From Bacillus pumilus (GTDB lineage: Bacteria > Bacillota > Bacilli > Bacillales > Bacillaceae): a stretch of DNA of 64,000 nt. The DNA is taken from NCBI RefSeq assembly GCF_900186955.1, contig NZ_LT906438.1, positions 1,674,001 to 1,738,000 on the forward strand, in the 5' to 3' direction. The notes below the pieces were generated by a model. That model searched no databases and had not been told where the DNA came from. It saw only the letters and a program-made list of their open reading frames with translations. Shown piece by piece: positions 27,719-38,547 of the stretch. A program made the translations under genes and the position numbers. Position 1 is the stretch's first letter. Each line of letters begins with the position of its first letter.

Positions 27719-28085
27719 ATGACGTCCATTCGGTTTGATCGATTTGTTCTTTGTTTTCTTCCTTTTGTTTTTTTGACAGGTTCAAGACAATCACGCCGCA
27801 TATCACAAGTGCAAGACCAATGAAGCCTTTTATGTGAATGGTTTCGTTAAATAGCACGAACCCGATAAGAGCAGTAAGTGCTGTTCCAACACCAGACCAT
27901 GTTGCATAAGCAGACGAAAGGTCAATCGTTTTAAGTGCCAGACTGAGGAAGGTAAAGGCACACCCAAATCCGATCAGGACCCCAATACTCGGCAGCAGTT
28001 GCGAAAAACCTTGTGAAAGCTTCAGCATCGTACTGCCAAAAACCTCTGTCAAAATAGCCCCTGTTAAATAGAGCATTCCTTTCAT
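27717..28085 (-). CDS. ebrB: SMR family multidrug efflux subunit EbrB
   Basis: This 122-aa small multidrug resistance protein has four membrane helices, the membrane glutamate in AILTEVFGSTMLK, and the family motif SSAYATWSGVGTA. It works with EbrA as a heterodimer exporting cationic dyes and biocides in B. subtilis. A hydrophilic tail (KKQKEENKEQIDQTEWTS) extends past helix four, as in B. subtilis EbrB. It is 15 bp after ebrA in the same transcript, which begins with a tetR gene here. Confidence 0.95.
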   Translation of the reverse strand: MKGMLYLTGAILTEVFGSTMLKLSQGFSQLLPSIGVLIGFGCAFTFLSLALKTIDLSSAYATWSGVGTALTALIGFVLFNETIHIKGFIGLALVICGVIVLNLSKKQKEENKEQIDQTEWTS

Positions 28086-28100
28086 GATCTCTCACATCCT

Positions 28101-28418
28101 TTATGACATATTTAAAAGTACGACCCCTGAGACAAGCATCGCCATCCCAATGATTGCTCTTTGGTTCAAGGTTTCTTTGAAAAAAAGCACGCCAAAAATA
28201 GCCGTGAGGACTGTACCAACCCCAGACCATGTTGCATAAGACATGCTAAGCGGAATGATATTCAGTGTCAATGACAGCATATAAAAGGCAAGTGTATACC
28301 CAGCAACAACGACAGCGCTAGGCTTAAAGCGAGTAAAGCCATTTGAGAATTTTAACATCACGGCGCCAATGGCTTCTGAAAAAATAGCCACAGCTAGAAA
28401 AAGATATCCGAGGATCAT
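28101..28418 (-). CDS. ebrA: SMR family multidrug efflux subunit EbrA
   Basis: This 105-aa SMR protein has the essential glutamate in AIFSEAIGAVMLK and the motif MSYATWSGVGTV. It is the partner of EbrB. RBS GAGGAGGGATAATC lies within the end of the upstream tetR gene, which stops two bases before the ebrA ATG, so the three genes should be one operon on the minus strand. Confidence 0.95.
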   Translation of the reverse strand: MILGYLFLAVAIFSEAIGAVMLKFSNGFTRFKPSAVVVAGYTLAFYMLSLTLNIIPLSMSYATWSGVGTVLTAIFGVLFFKETLNQRAIIGMAMLVSGVVLLNMS

Positions 28419-28420
28419 GA

Positions 28421-28963
28421 TTATCCCTCCTCTAATAGGTGTAAAATCCGATGAAGTAAAAGGGTTTTTTCCTCTCGGTTCAGCGGTTCAAGCTGAAACA
28501 TTTCTGAAAACCATATTCCATCACATGAAAGGCGGATCAGCTGGCTCAATGCAGGGTCATTGATTTCCTCAGCTGCTTTCGCTTTGAACTCTGCATAAAA
28601 ATCACGCCAAGGGTTCAATAACGCTTCATCAAATGACATGGTGGCCAGCATGCTTGTACATAACTGGGTCGTGTTTTGCATATCAAGATCATTTAATGTC
28701 GCCAAAATATATGCACGTACATAAGGAGCCTTTTCGTTTTTGTATGTTTCCTGATACGACTCAAGCTGCTGACGAAAGCAGACAACTGCGTGCTCATTCA
28801 TTTTTTGGATGAGCTCTTCCTTGCTTGAAAAATGATAAAGCAGGCCGGCCTTGGTCATATGTGCATGCTCTGCTACCTTCTGAAGGGTAAGCTGACTTAA
28901 TCCTTCTTTTAAAATCGTACGAGCAGCTGCCTCAAAAATTTGCTCTTTTTTGGTTTTAGACAT
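28421..28963 (-). CDS. TetR family regulator of the ebrAB operon
   Basis: This 180-aa protein has a TetR N-terminal helix-turn-helix (IFEAAARTILKEGLSQLTLQ, then HMTKAGLLYHFSSKEELIQKM) and a ligand-binding helical domain. It is the first gene of a minus-strand operon with ebrA and ebrB, and a 24-bp palindrome lies 13 bp upstream of its start, so it is probably an autorepressor of the pump. To my knowledge the B. subtilis ebrAB locus has no such regulator, which makes this a local difference. Confidence 0.88.
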   Translation of the reverse strand: MSKTKKEQIFEAAARTILKEGLSQLTLQKVAEHAHMTKAGLLYHFSSKEELIQKMNEHAVVCFRQQLESYQETYKNEKAPYVRAYILATLNDLDMQNTTQLCTSMLATMSFDEALLNPWRDFYAEFKAKAAEEINDPALSQLIRLSCDGIWFSEMFQLEPLNREEKTLLLHRILHLLEEG

Positions 28964-28976
28964 AAAAAAAACACCT

Positions 28977-29000
28977 ACTTTACTGAACGGTCGGTAAAGT
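28977..29000. promoter_or_regulatory. TetR operator palindrome upstream of tetR-ebrAB
   Basis: Arms ACTTTACTGA and TCGGTAAAGT flank ACGG, with nine of ten arm positions complementary. Size and position fit a TetR-dimer operator overlapping the operon promoter. Confidence 0.75.
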
Positions 29001-29075
29001 AAATGTTAACCCATGAAAAACTAGTGTGTCAATCGATTCATTTTATGAAAGGTTGTTTTCACTTAAAAGTCATAT

Positions 29076-29336
29076 CTAATAATAAGGGTATGGTCCATAT
29101 GGCGGGTACGGAGGCGGATAAGGGTACCCATAGCCATAGCCTGGTGCAAGCAGGGACCCAGCAAGTAGTCCTCCAGCAAAACCACCTAAAAATGGAGGTC
29201 CAAAAAATCCAGGTCTCCCAAACCCAAATCCAGGTCTTCCAAACCCAGGGCCTCCAAATCCAAATCCAGGTCTTCCAAATCCAAAAGGTCTTCTCATGTC
29301 TTCTTGCATAAATGGCGGTGCATCAAAATAATTCAT
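29076..29336 (-). CDS. ymaG: YmaG-like Gly/Pro/Phe-rich spore coat protein
   Basis: This 86-aa protein is built from GFGRPGFGFGGPGF-type repeats and a Tyr/Pro-rich end (YGYGYPYPPPYPP), typical of inner coat proteins. Its position between ebrA and ymaF, on the minus strand, matches B. subtilis ymaG. ATG 29336 (MNYFDAPPF) follows GAGAGGAG nine bases upstream; an upstream GTG overlaps that site. The Gly-Phe repeats make the plus strand open as well, but that frame is a shadow. Confidence 0.8.
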   Translation of the reverse strand: MNYFDAPPFMQEDMRRPFGFGRPGFGFGGPGFGRPGFGFGRPGFFGPPFLGGFAGGLLAGSLLAPGYGYGYPYPPPYPPYGPYPYY

Positions 29337-29439
29337 AAAAAAGGCTCCTCTCACATAAAATCACTGTAACTGACATCAGTGTATTCGATTGGCCTATATG
29401 TGTTTGGATGAACGCCTATTATAAGGAGGAATGTTAAAA

Positions 29440-29841
29440 ATGGGCCTGTATCCATCTGATTGGGCAAAATGCCCGCCGCATGCTCATGCCTATAAAGCAC
29501 GAACGGATGTAACAGAAGAGCATTATCATTTAATAGAAGGTATTTCTCAGCCTGTCAATGGGAGCAATACCGATCAGCATACTCATTACTATCGCGGGGT
29601 CACCTCTTTTGAGAGAGGGCATTTCCACAGATACTACGGCGTCACAGGGCCTGCGATACCGAGATTAGATGGTACGCACTATCACGAGATTGAGGAAGTC
29701 ACGTTTTCAGCCTATAACGATTCTGTCCCCATTCCATACGGAGGAGTCGTCTATAGTCCGGACGAAGAGCGGCCGACGCATACGCACCGGTTAAAAGGAA
29801 AGACATATGAAGTGGTCGGAAATGAACCACTCGGCTGGTGA
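29440..29841 (+). CDS. ymaF: YmaF family His/Tyr-rich protein
   Basis: This 134-aa protein has repeated HxHxY/HYH units (HYHLIEGISQPVNG, HTHYYRGVTSFERGHFHRYYG, HYHEIEEVTF, HTHRLKGKTYEVVG), a regular beta-repeat of roughly 30 residues that could bind metal or carbohydrate. The family is found in sporulating Bacilli, upstream of miaA as here. ATG 29440 is nine bases after AAGGAGGA; the ATG at 29431 directly abuts that site. Confidence 0.85.
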   Translation: MGLYPSDWAKCPPHAHAYKARTDVTEEHYHLIEGISQPVNGSNTDQHTHYYRGVTSFERGHFHRYYGVTGPAIPRLDGTHYHEIEEVTFSAYNDSVPIPYGGVVYSPDEERPTHTHRLKGKTYEVVGNEPLGW

Positions 29842-29872
29842 TAGGCCCTATATAGGAGAGAAAGAGAAGTTA

Positions 29873-29881
29873 TGCTATACT
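29873..29881 (+). promoter_or_regulatory. Extended -10 promoter of miaA-hfq
   Basis: TGCTATACT gives an extended -10, 30 bp upstream of the miaA start; no clear -35. Confidence 0.55.
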
Positions 29882-29910
29882 GTAGGCAGTTTGTAAAAGA
29901 GAGTGATGTT

Positions 29911-30867
29911 ATGAAAAAAACGAAACAACCAGTGATTGTATTAGTAGGACCGACGGCTGTCGGCAAAACAAAACTGAGCATTCATATAGCCAAAGCATTT
30001 AATGGAGAAATTATCAGTGGTGATTCTATGCAGATTTATAAAGGAATGGACATTGGAACAGCTAAAATCACCCCTGAAGAAATGGATGGTGTCCCGCACC
30101 ACTTAATTGATATTAAAGAGCCAGATGAATCTTTTTCTACAGCTGAATTTCAGCAACTAGTCCGTATGAAAATCAAAGAGATTGCCGCTAGAGGGAAAAC
30201 ACCCATGATTGTCGGCGGAACAGGTTTGTATATCCAATCTGTTTTATATGATTACACATTTACCGATGAGAAAAGTGACCCTGCTTTTAGAGAAGAAATG
30301 GCGCTGTTTGAACAGCAGCATGGCTCCCTTCAGCTGCACGAAAAGCTAAAAGCAGTAGACCCTGATGCTGCAAAAGTCATTCATCCGAATAATGTCCGCC
30401 GCGTGATCCGGGCGCTGGAAGTGATCCATACAACAGGTCAGAAAATGTCGGAGATGCAAAATGGTCATCAAGAAGTTCCTCTTTATGATACAGCCTTCAT
30501 TGGGCTCAAAATGGATCGAGAGCTTTTGTACGAGCGCATTCACCAAAGAATTGATATGATGATAGATGAAGGCTTAATTGAGGAAGTGAGCGCACTTTAT
30601 CAATCTGGCTTGAAGGATTGTCAATCGGTTCAAGCGATTGGTTATAAAGAGTTGTATGCGTATTTTCAAGGTGACTGCTCACTTGATGAAGCTATCCAGC
30701 AATTAAAGCAAAATTCCCGTAGATATGCGAAGCGTCAGTTCACGTGGTTCCGTAATAAAATGGATGTCACTTGGTTCGACATGACACCGCCTTGCCACTT
30801 TTCAGACAAAAAAGAGGAAATTTTCGCATATATAGCAGGAAAGCTTGGACTTAAAGCGAAACTGTAG
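29911..30867 (+). CDS. miaA: tRNA dimethylallyltransferase MiaA
   Basis: MiaA transfers the dimethylallyl group to A37 of UNN-reading tRNAs; MiaB (12458-13984) then methylthiolates the product. The 318-aa protein has the P-loop GPTAVGKT near residue 15, [17 protein letters not shown], and [15 protein letters not shown] chose ATG 29911 because GAGAGTGATGTT precedes it and the family starts here; the frame continues 13 codons upstream over its own promoter. hfq follows 25 bp downstream, in an operon. Confidence 0.97.
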   Translation: MKKTKQPVIVLVGPTAVGKTKLSIHIAKAFNGEIISGDSMQIYKGMDIGTAKITPEEMDGVPHHLIDIKEPDESFSTAEFQQLVRMKIKEIAARGKTPMIVGGTGLYIQSVLYDYTFTDEKSDPAFREEMALFEQQHGSLQLHEKLKAVDPDAAKVIHPNNVRRVIRALEVIHTTGQKMSEMQNGHQEVPLYDTAFIGLKMDRELLYERIHQRIDMMIDEGLIEEVSALYQSGLKDCQSVQAIGYKELYAYFQGDCSLDEAIQQLKQNSRRYAKRQFTWFRNKMDVTWFDMTPPCHFSDKKEEIFAYIAGKLGLKAKL

Positions 30868-30892
30868 TTATCAGAATCAAGGAGGACGAAAC

Positions 30893-31114
30893 ATGAAACC
30901 GATTAATATTCAGGACCAATTTTTGAATCAAATTCGTAAAGACAATACATTTGTTACAGTATTCTTACTGAATGGCTTTCAGCTTCGCGGTCAAGTGAAA
31001 GGCTTTGACAATTTCACGGTGCTGCTTGAAACAGAAGGGAAGCAGCAGCTTATTTATAAACACGCCATTTCTACATTTGCACCTCAAAAGAATGTAAATC
31101 TAGAATTAGAATAG
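30893..31114 (+). CDS. hfq: RNA chaperone Hfq
   Basis: This 73-aa Sm-like protein forms the hexameric ring that binds sRNAs and A-rich mRNA tails. The Sm1 and Sm2 segments are [20 protein letters not shown] and [13 protein letters not shown] 30893 follows AAGGAGGACGAA. It is cotranscribed with miaA. A long hairpin that resembles a terminator follows. Confidence 0.98.
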   Translation: MKPINIQDQFLNQIRKDNTFVTVFLLNGFQLRGQVKGFDNFTVLLETEGKQQLIYKHAISTFAPQKNVNLELE

Positions 31115-31128
31115 GATATGTTCGACCT

Positions 31129-31203
31129 AATAGCCCCATGCATCTGCGAATAAACCGGCCGGAACCCGCTACGTTTTTTGTCAGTGCAGAGGGGCTATTT
31201 TGC
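31129..31203 (+). terminator. Long, bulged hairpin downstream of hfq
   Basis: AATAGCCCC and GGGGCTATT form a 9-bp base stem; after a 5-nt bulge, TCTGC and GCAGA continue it. The 38-nt apical region contains the palindrome CCGGCCGG and a T-run. It probably ends the miaA-hfq transcript, but the loop is much larger than in the other terminators here. Confidence 0.55.
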
Positions 31204-31275
31204 ATGCCATGAAACTTTTCTGCCTATTCTGCGTATAATCCCTTATTGGATATGAAGAAAGGTGAGGGAAGCGAT

Positions 31276-31608
31276 ATGGAAAATGCAGAGCTTGAATTAA
31301 GAAGGATTAGAGTGATCCTTCTATTGATTGGGATTGTTGTCTTATTTGGATCATGCGCCATTTCAAACATTGAATCAAGACAGGAAAGCTGGCATAACTA
31401 TTCTAATCAAGATGATCATGGACATATAGATGGCCTATTACAATCAGCTGTTGCACTAAAAAATAATCACTTTGCTGTTGTGAAAGATGATGAAGTACAT
31501 GTGTACCGGTTTGATGAAAAAGAGGGAGAACTCACCCTTATTAAAACAAAATACATAGATGAGTGGGACGAAGATTATGATGATGATGACGATTCTGTAG
31601 AAGAGTAA
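31276..31608 (+). CDS. ymzC: YmzC-like single-pass membrane protein
   Basis: This 110-aa protein has one membrane helix (VILLLIGIVVLFGSCAI, about residues 12-30), then an extracytoplasmic segment and a very acidic tail (DEWDEDYDDDDDSVEE). The call rests on its place between hfq and ymzA. I chose ATG 31276 after AAAGGTGAGGGA; an in-frame codon ten residues upstream lies before that site. No function can be given. Confidence 0.75.
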   Translation: MENAELELRRIRVILLLIGIVVLFGSCAISNIESRQESWHNYSNQDDHGHIDGLLQSAVALKNNHFAVVKDDEVHVYRFDEKEGELTLIKTKYIDEWDEDYDDDDDSVEE

Positions 31609-31687
31609 GCACGTAAATTTACAAATGAATGTGAAGTCGCTACACTATAATCATGCATCAGACATCTAGACAGAAAAGGATGAGTTC

Positions 31688-31900
31688 ATGACACACAAAA
31701 TTAAAATTAATCATTGGGAACAAACTTGTGAAGACGACTCCTGTTTTGAATATGGAACAAGCGTTTCTGTAAATGGGAAAGAATTAGTCAGAGAAGCTTC
31801 AATCGTCTCTGCGCTTGAAGCGGTGCTAAAAGAATTAGGTGTTGAAGTGGAAATTACAGAAGTGTCAGAAGATTTACAGTGCGATGCCTACAAAAAATAA
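31688..31900 (+). CDS. ymzA: YmzA-like small protein of unknown function
   Basis: This 70-aa soluble protein starts MTHKIKINHWEQTCEDDSCF. A pattern of beta strands and a helix (GKELVREASIVSALEAVLKE) is evident, with three cysteines. RBS AAAAGGATGAG precedes ATG. The position just before nrdI matches ymzA of B. subtilis, where it is part of the nrd region; here a terminator-like hairpin and a promoter separate it from nrdI. Confidence 0.8.
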   Translation: MTHKIKINHWEQTCEDDSCFEYGTSVSVNGKELVREASIVSALEAVLKELGVEVEITEVSEDLQCDAYKK

Positions 31901-31972
31901 AACAAAAAGTCTAGTCTACTAAGCGATTTTTTTTCGTGTTATGATAGATTTCGGTTTCAGTTGAATAGAGAG

Positions 31973-32014
31973 TAGAGCAGTCTATTTTTAGATCCTGTTC
32001 TGCTCTATTTATTT
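31973..32014 (+). terminator. Probable ymzA terminator
   Basis: TAGAGCAG and CTGCTCTA pair around a 19-nt loop, followed by TTTATTT; moderate strength. Confidence 0.5.
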
Positions 32015-32073
32015 GAACGTACGAGTTCGGCTATGAATGTTCGGCCGGGTTGGTTGATTTTTTTCGTTTCGAA

Positions 32074-32089
32074 CATCTATATGTTGTGT
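32074..32089. promoter_or_regulatory. NrdR box 1 upstream of nrdIEF
   Basis: CATCTATATGTTGTGT matches about 12 of 16 positions of ACACwATATATwGTGT. It lies just upstream of the -35 element and 32 bp (about three helical turns) from box 2, the classic NrdR pair geometry. Confidence 0.7.
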
Positions 32090-32090
32090 T

Positions 32091-32119
32091 TTGAAAAAAC
32101 ATAGTATACTATATATAGT
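32091..32119 (+). promoter_or_regulatory. nrdIEF promoter
   Basis: TTGAAA (32091-32096) and TATAGT (32114-32119) are 17 bp apart. The -10 lies inside NrdR box 2. Confidence 0.8.
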
Positions 32120-32121
32120 GA
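32106..32121. promoter_or_regulatory. NrdR box 2 overlapping the nrd -10
   Basis: ATACTATATATAGTGA carries the conserved core CTATATATAG. Binding here would cover the -10 element, so NrdR with bound dATP should repress the operon. Confidence 0.85.
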
Positions 32122-32153
32122 ATAACGAAATGATCAACAATACTAAAAACTAG

Positions 32154-34620
<2,467 letters not shown>

Positions 34621-34637
34621 TTAAAGGAGAGTTTAAC

Positions 34638-35618
34638 GTGACAAAAATTTATGATGCAGCCAACTGGTCAAAACACGAAGATGATTTTACACAAATGTTT
34701 TACAACCAAAATGTGAAGCAGTTCTGGCTTCCTGAAGAGATTTCCTTAAACGGGGACCTCTTAACATGGAAATATCTAGGTGAAAAAGAGCGAGATACGT
34801 ACATGAAGGTACTTGCTGGATTGACTTTACTTGATACAGAACAAGGAAATACAGGGATGCCGATTGTGGCTGAACATGTAGAAGGCCATCAGCGTAAAGC
34901 GGTATTAAACTTTATGGCCATGATGGAAAATGCGGTACATGCGAAATCATACTCAAATATCTTCATGACACTCGCACCAACTGAAACGATCAGTGAAGTG
35001 TTTGAATGGGTCAAAAAGAATAAATTCTTGCAAAAGAAAGCAGATATGATTGTCAGTTTATACCGTTCGATTCAAAAGGACGATCCGATTTCCCTCTTTA
35101 AAGCAATGGTTGCTTCTGTTTATTTAGAAAGCTTCCTATTTTACAGTGGTTTTTACTACCCGCTTTATTTCTATGGACAAGGAAAGCTCATGCAAAGTGG
35201 TGAAATCATCAACTTGATTTTGCGTGATGAAGCGATTCACGGTGTATATGTTGGATTATTAGCACAAGAAATTTACAACAAACAAACACCTGACGTGCAA
35301 AAAGAGCTATATGATTTCTCGATTGACCTCTTGAACGAGCTTTATGAAAATGAACTTCATTACACGGAAGATATATATGACCAAGTCAATTTATCGCATG
35401 ATGTGAAAAAGTTCATTCGTTACAATGCCAATAAAGCGTTAATGAACCTTGGATTTGCCCCTTACTTTGAAGAAGAAGAGATCAATCCAATTGTATTGAA
35501 CGGACTCAATACAAAAACAAAATCGCATGACTTCTTCTCAATGAAAGGGAACGGCTACAAAAAAGCAACGGTTGAGCCGTTAAAAGATGACGACTTCTTC
35601 TTTGGAGATGAATCATAA
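34638..35618 (+). CDS. nrdF: Class Ib ribonucleoside-diphosphate reductase beta subunit
   Basis: NrdF carries the dimanganese or diiron-tyrosyl radical cofactor. The 326-aa protein starts at GTG 34638 after AAAGGAGAG; the open frame begins earlier inside nrdE. Metal ligands appear in [20 protein letters not shown] and [13 protein letters not shown], and the C-terminus interacts with NrdE. It ends the NrdR-controlled operon with a strong terminator. Confidence 0.98.
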   Translation: MTKIYDAANWSKHEDDFTQMFYNQNVKQFWLPEEISLNGDLLTWKYLGEKERDTYMKVLAGLTLLDTEQGNTGMPIVAEHVEGHQRKAVLNFMAMMENAVHAKSYSNIFMTLAPTETISEVFEWVKKNKFLQKKADMIVSLYRSIQKDDPISLFKAMVASVYLESFLFYSGFYYPLYFYGQGKLMQSGEIINLILRDEAIHGVYVGLLAQEIYNKQTPDVQKELYDFSIDLLNELYENELHYTEDIYDQVNLSHDVKKFIRYNANKALMNLGFAPYFEEEEINPIVLNGLNTKTKSHDFFSMKGNGYKKATVEPLKDDDFFFGDES

Positions 35619-35627
35619 GTAAGGCGT

Positions 35628-35663
35628 AAAAGTCAAAACGCATCACTCGTTTTGGCTTTTTGC
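35628..35663 (+). terminator. nrdIEF terminator
   Basis: AAAAGTCAAAACG pairs with CGTTTTGGCTTTT (13 bp, one G-U) around seven nt, ending in a T-run. Confidence 0.88.
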
Positions 35664-35702
35664 CATTTCATATAATGCGTTACATACTGGAGGTTACCGA
35701 AC

Positions 35703-36320
35703 ATGGGAAAAATGGATGAAATCATACTAGTTGCACCGCGCACACGCGTATTCCAAAACGAATCGCTTGCGTTTAATGGTGTGAATAGTGAAGAGAAAAC
35801 AATCAACACCATTATGAAAGAAATCGAAGAGCACTTCAAGCAGATGCGCAGAGGCGATGCGGAAGAAAATCCTGACTTCAAGCAGCCGATTCCTTATGTC
35901 GTGATTAAGCGTGACGACGAAGTGTATGTATATGAAAGGCTTCAAGGCGGGGGAGAGACTCGATTGCATCATAAGTTATCTCTTGGCTTTGGTGGTCACA
36001 TGAATTTCATCGAAGGCAAAAACTTTGCTGAAATTCTAAAAGAAAATACGGATCGTGAACTAGACGAGGAACTTTCTATTCAAGAAGAAGACAAACTTGA
36101 GATGAAAACCCTTGGTTTAATTAATGATGATGACAACAGTGTCGGCCGTGTGCACATTGGACTGTTATCGGCGCTTGAATTATCTCCAGGCGCTCATGTA
36201 GAAGTGAAAGAAACAGATCAAATCTCAGGAAAATGGATGAAAGCATCCGATTTGAAAAAGCCTGAATACTTCGATCGACTTGAAACGTGGTCTCAATTTG
36301 TCGTGAACATTTTAGCATAA
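35703..36320 (+). CDS. ymaB: YmaB, Nudix-like protein
   Basis: This 205-aa protein of the YmaB family is reported essential in B. subtilis, with no settled biochemical role. A degenerate Nudix region is visible (LSLGFGGHMN, then ENTDRELDEELSI). RBS ACTGGAGGTTACCG precedes the ATG. In B. subtilis it lies just after nrdF, as here, but a strong terminator separates them. Confidence 0.93.
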   Translation: MGKMDEIILVAPRTRVFQNESLAFNGVNSEEKTINTIMKEIEEHFKQMRRGDAEENPDFKQPIPYVVIKRDDEVYVYERLQGGGETRLHHKLSLGFGGHMNFIEGKNFAEILKENTDRELDEELSIQEEDKLEMKTLGLINDDDNSVGRVHIGLLSALELSPGAHVEVKETDQISGKWMKASDLKKPEYFDRLETWSQFVVNILA

Positions 36321-36333
36321 AGGAATCAATCAT

Positions 36334-36370
36334 AAACCGGCTCAGCAGCAGACTTGAGCCGGTTTATTTC
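36334..36370. terminator. Bidirectional terminator between ymaB and cwlC
   Basis: AAACCGGCTCA and TGAGCCGGTTT form an 11-bp perfect stem around ten nt between two convergent genes. Confidence 0.88.
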
Positions 36371-36387
36371 GTTATAACAAGCTTCAG

Positions 36388-37146
36388 TTATTGGAAAACG
36401 AATGCGTCATGACCGGCCTGTTTCAATCTTGCGACGAGGTCATCCGCATTTTGCTTTGTACGAAAAGCCCCGGCTTGCACACGGAACATGCCGCCCTCTA
36501 ATACAACGAAGGCGTCAAAGCCTTTGGATTTCAGCGTGGCTGCTAATTCATCTGCATTGGCTTTCACCTTGAAAGCTCCAGCCTGAACTTTATAAAGATT
36601 ACTAGCTTTTTTTTTCAGCTGAAAGGCTTTCTCTAATCCAGTGGCATGAGCGCGAGCGATGCCTTGAAGGAAGGTTGCGTTGCGGAGCTTATTTGCATCA
36701 GCTGTCGTATCGATGAAACCATTCTCTGTTAAAATAGCGGGCATAGAAGTTTCTCGAAGAACGTGGAAGTTCGCTGTTTTCTTGCCGCGGTTGGCAAAAT
36801 CCACCGAGCGAACAATTTCATCATGAAGGGCATTGCGATACGTGGTGGTTGGTGCTGAAACGCCAGGATACACATAGCTTTCAAAACCTGTGCCCCCGCC
36901 TGCATTAACATGAATAGACACGAAATAGTCAGCTCCCCAGCTGTTTGCCGCATTTGTACGCTGGGCCAAAGTAACGGATTGATCAATTGAACGACTTAAG
37001 CGGACGGAAACGTCATCATAATCACTAATCAACATATCTCTCAATAAAATCGCGATTTGCAGTGTGATATTTTTCTCCAAAAGTCCATTAGCAGCAGCTC
37101 CAGAATCTGTTCCTCCATGGCCAGGATCAATAAAAATTTTCACCAT
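36388..37146 (-). CDS. cwlC: Sporulation-specific N-acetylmuramoyl-L-alanine amidase CwlC
   Basis: CwlC degrades mother-cell peptidoglycan at lysis. This 252-aa protein has an Amidase_3 domain (FIDPGHGGTDSGA, VSIHVNAGGGTGFESY, LTENGFIDT, with zinc ligands His and Glu) and two C-terminal SPOR-type repeats (LYKVQAGAFKVKANADELA, MFRVQAGAFRTKQNADDLV) that bind denuded glycan. There is no signal peptide, as in the B. subtilis enzyme. A sigma-K-type -10 lies upstream. It is divergent from spoVK. Confidence 0.96.
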   Translation of the reverse strand: MVKIFIDPGHGGTDSGAAANGLLEKNITLQIAILLRDMLISDYDDVSVRLSRSIDQSVTLAQRTNAANSWGADYFVSIHVNAGGGTGFESYVYPGVSAPTTTYRNALHDEIVRSVDFANRGKKTANFHVLRETSMPAILTENGFIDTTADANKLRNATFLQGIARAHATGLEKAFQLKKKASNLYKVQAGAFKVKANADELAATLKSKGFDAFVVLEGGMFRVQAGAFRTKQNADDLVARLKQAGHDAFVFQ

Positions 37147-37165
37147 CTATTCATCACCTCGTCTT

Positions 37166-37174
37166 TATTTTATG
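37166..37174 (-). promoter_or_regulatory. Sigma-K -10 element of cwlC
   Basis: Minus-strand CATAAAATA fits CATAnnnTA, 19 bp upstream of the cwlC start; cwlC is a sigma-K/GerE gene in B. subtilis. Confidence 0.6.
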
Positions 37175-37466
37175 AGAAAATAGAAAAATTGCCTGTACAA
37201 AATGCGGAAATCATTGAGACTCTTTTCTGCACAATTTGTGATGAGAAAGCTACATTTTTCTAAGAAAAAACAAATTGTTGGTTTGTCCGCCTAAATGGGA
37301 TGAATACAATGGAAATAGCACATCATTTCCTGGGAAACCGCAGAAATCCCTACAATATTCGGAATCTCGGGTCATTTTGACAGCAAACTTGGGCTTAAGC
37401 GGGCGATTGTCACGATTACAGCTCCACCCGAATAGAATAAAGAGAGAAGAGCGAGAGGTGAATACG

Positions 37467-38426
37467 TTGGAGCGAGCTGTCACATATAAAAACAACGGCC
37501 AAATCAATATTATACTTAACGGACAAAAGCAAGTATTGGTTGATGCAGATTCAGAGGCAGAATACCTAGAAGCCTTGCAGAAAAATGAGGCAAAACACAG
37601 CATCTTACGGGAAATAGAGCGTGAAATGAACAGCCTTGTCGGTATGGATGAAATGAAACGAAACATAAAAGAGATTTATGCTTGGATCTTTGTCAATCAA
37701 AAAAGGCAGGAACAAGGGTTAAAGGTAGGTAAACAAGCGCTTCATATGATGTTCAAAGGGAATCCGGGCACAGGGAAAACAACGGTTGCAAGACTTGTCG
37801 GGAAGCTTTTCTTTGAAATGAATGTCCTCTCAAAAGGTCACTTAATTGAAGCGGAACGCGGAGATCTAGTCGGCGAGTACATCGGTCATACTGCTCAAAA
37901 AACAAGGGATTTAATTAAAAAATCACTAGGCGGCATTTTGTTCATCGACGAAGCCTATTCTCTTGCCCGCGGAGGCGAAAAGGATTTTGGGAAAGAAGCG
38001 ATTGATACCCTAGTAAAACATATGGAGGACAAACAGCACGAATTCATTCTCATTCTTGCTGGCTACTCCAAGGAAATGGATCATTTTCTATCATTAAACC
38101 CCGGCCTGCAATCGAGATTTCCAATCAATATCAGCTTTCCTGATTATACCGTCGATCAGCTCATGGACATTGCCAAACGGATGATGGCTGACAGAGAATA
38201 TATATTTACTCAAGAAGCTGAATGGAAGCTACGAGATTACTTAATGCACATTAAAAGCACCACGAGTCCTGCAAAATTCAGCAACGGCCGTTTTGTGCGA
38301 AACACGATTGAAAAGGCCATTCGAACCCAAGCGATGAGACTCCTGCTTGTGGATCATTATGACAAAAAAGATTTGCTCACGATTAAAAGTCACGATCTCC
38401 AAATGAAAAAGGATACGCCTACTTAA
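37467..38426 (+). CDS. spoVK: Stage V sporulation protein K (AAA+ ATPase)
   Basis: This CbxX/CfqX-type AAA+ ATPase is needed for spore maturation. It has Walker A GNPGTGKTT, Walker B ILFIDEAYSLARG and the arginine-finger region SRFPINI. Compared with B. subtilis (M-L-E-R-A-V), the initiator position is ACG here, so I place the start at the next codon, TTG 37467 (319 aa), six bases after AGAGGTG; GTG 37458 is an alternative. The frame stays open to 37275 but that part reads as non-coding. A terminator overlaps its last codons. Confidence 0.94.
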   Translation: MERAVTYKNNGQINIILNGQKQVLVDADSEAEYLEALQKNEAKHSILREIEREMNSLVGMDEMKRNIKEIYAWIFVNQKRQEQGLKVGKQALHMMFKGNPGTGKTTVARLVGKLFFEMNVLSKGHLIEAERGDLVGEYIGHTAQKTRDLIKKSLGGILFIDEAYSLARGGEKDFGKEAIDTLVKHMEDKQHEFILILAGYSKEMDHFLSLNPGLQSRFPINISFPDYTVDQLMDIAKRMMADREYIFTQEAEWKLRDYLMHIKSTTSPAKFSNGRFVRNTIEKAIRTQAMRLLLVDHYDKKDLLTIKSHDLQMKKDTPT

Positions 38427-38443
38427 AATGGCGTATCCTTTTT
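38406..38443 (+). terminator. spoVK terminator overlapping the gene end
   Basis: AAAAAGGATACGCC and GGCGTATCCTTTTT form a 14-bp stem; the spoVK stop codon is in the loop. Confidence 0.9.
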
Positions 38444-38547
38444 ATAAAGAGATACTAAAATAAACCATCCGAATAGTGGTATACGTGTGATGTGTTTGGT
38501 ATGATGGTACTACTGAAAACTTAAGTACAGAAAGGAAACAACTGACG

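Noticed and set aside
29003..29311. 102-codon plus-strand open frame rich in Gln/Val/Gln repeats
   Set aside because: It is the antisense of the Gly/Phe repeats of the ymaG-like gene and lacks start signals.
32019..32034. GAACGTACGAGTTC as a second LexA box near nrd
   Set aside because: The half-sites are six bases apart instead of four, so it does not fit the Bacillus SOS box.
37275..37466. N-terminal extension of spoVK
   Set aside because: The frame is open but the sequence has no counterpart in SpoVK, contains the promoter region, and lacks a ribosome-binding site.
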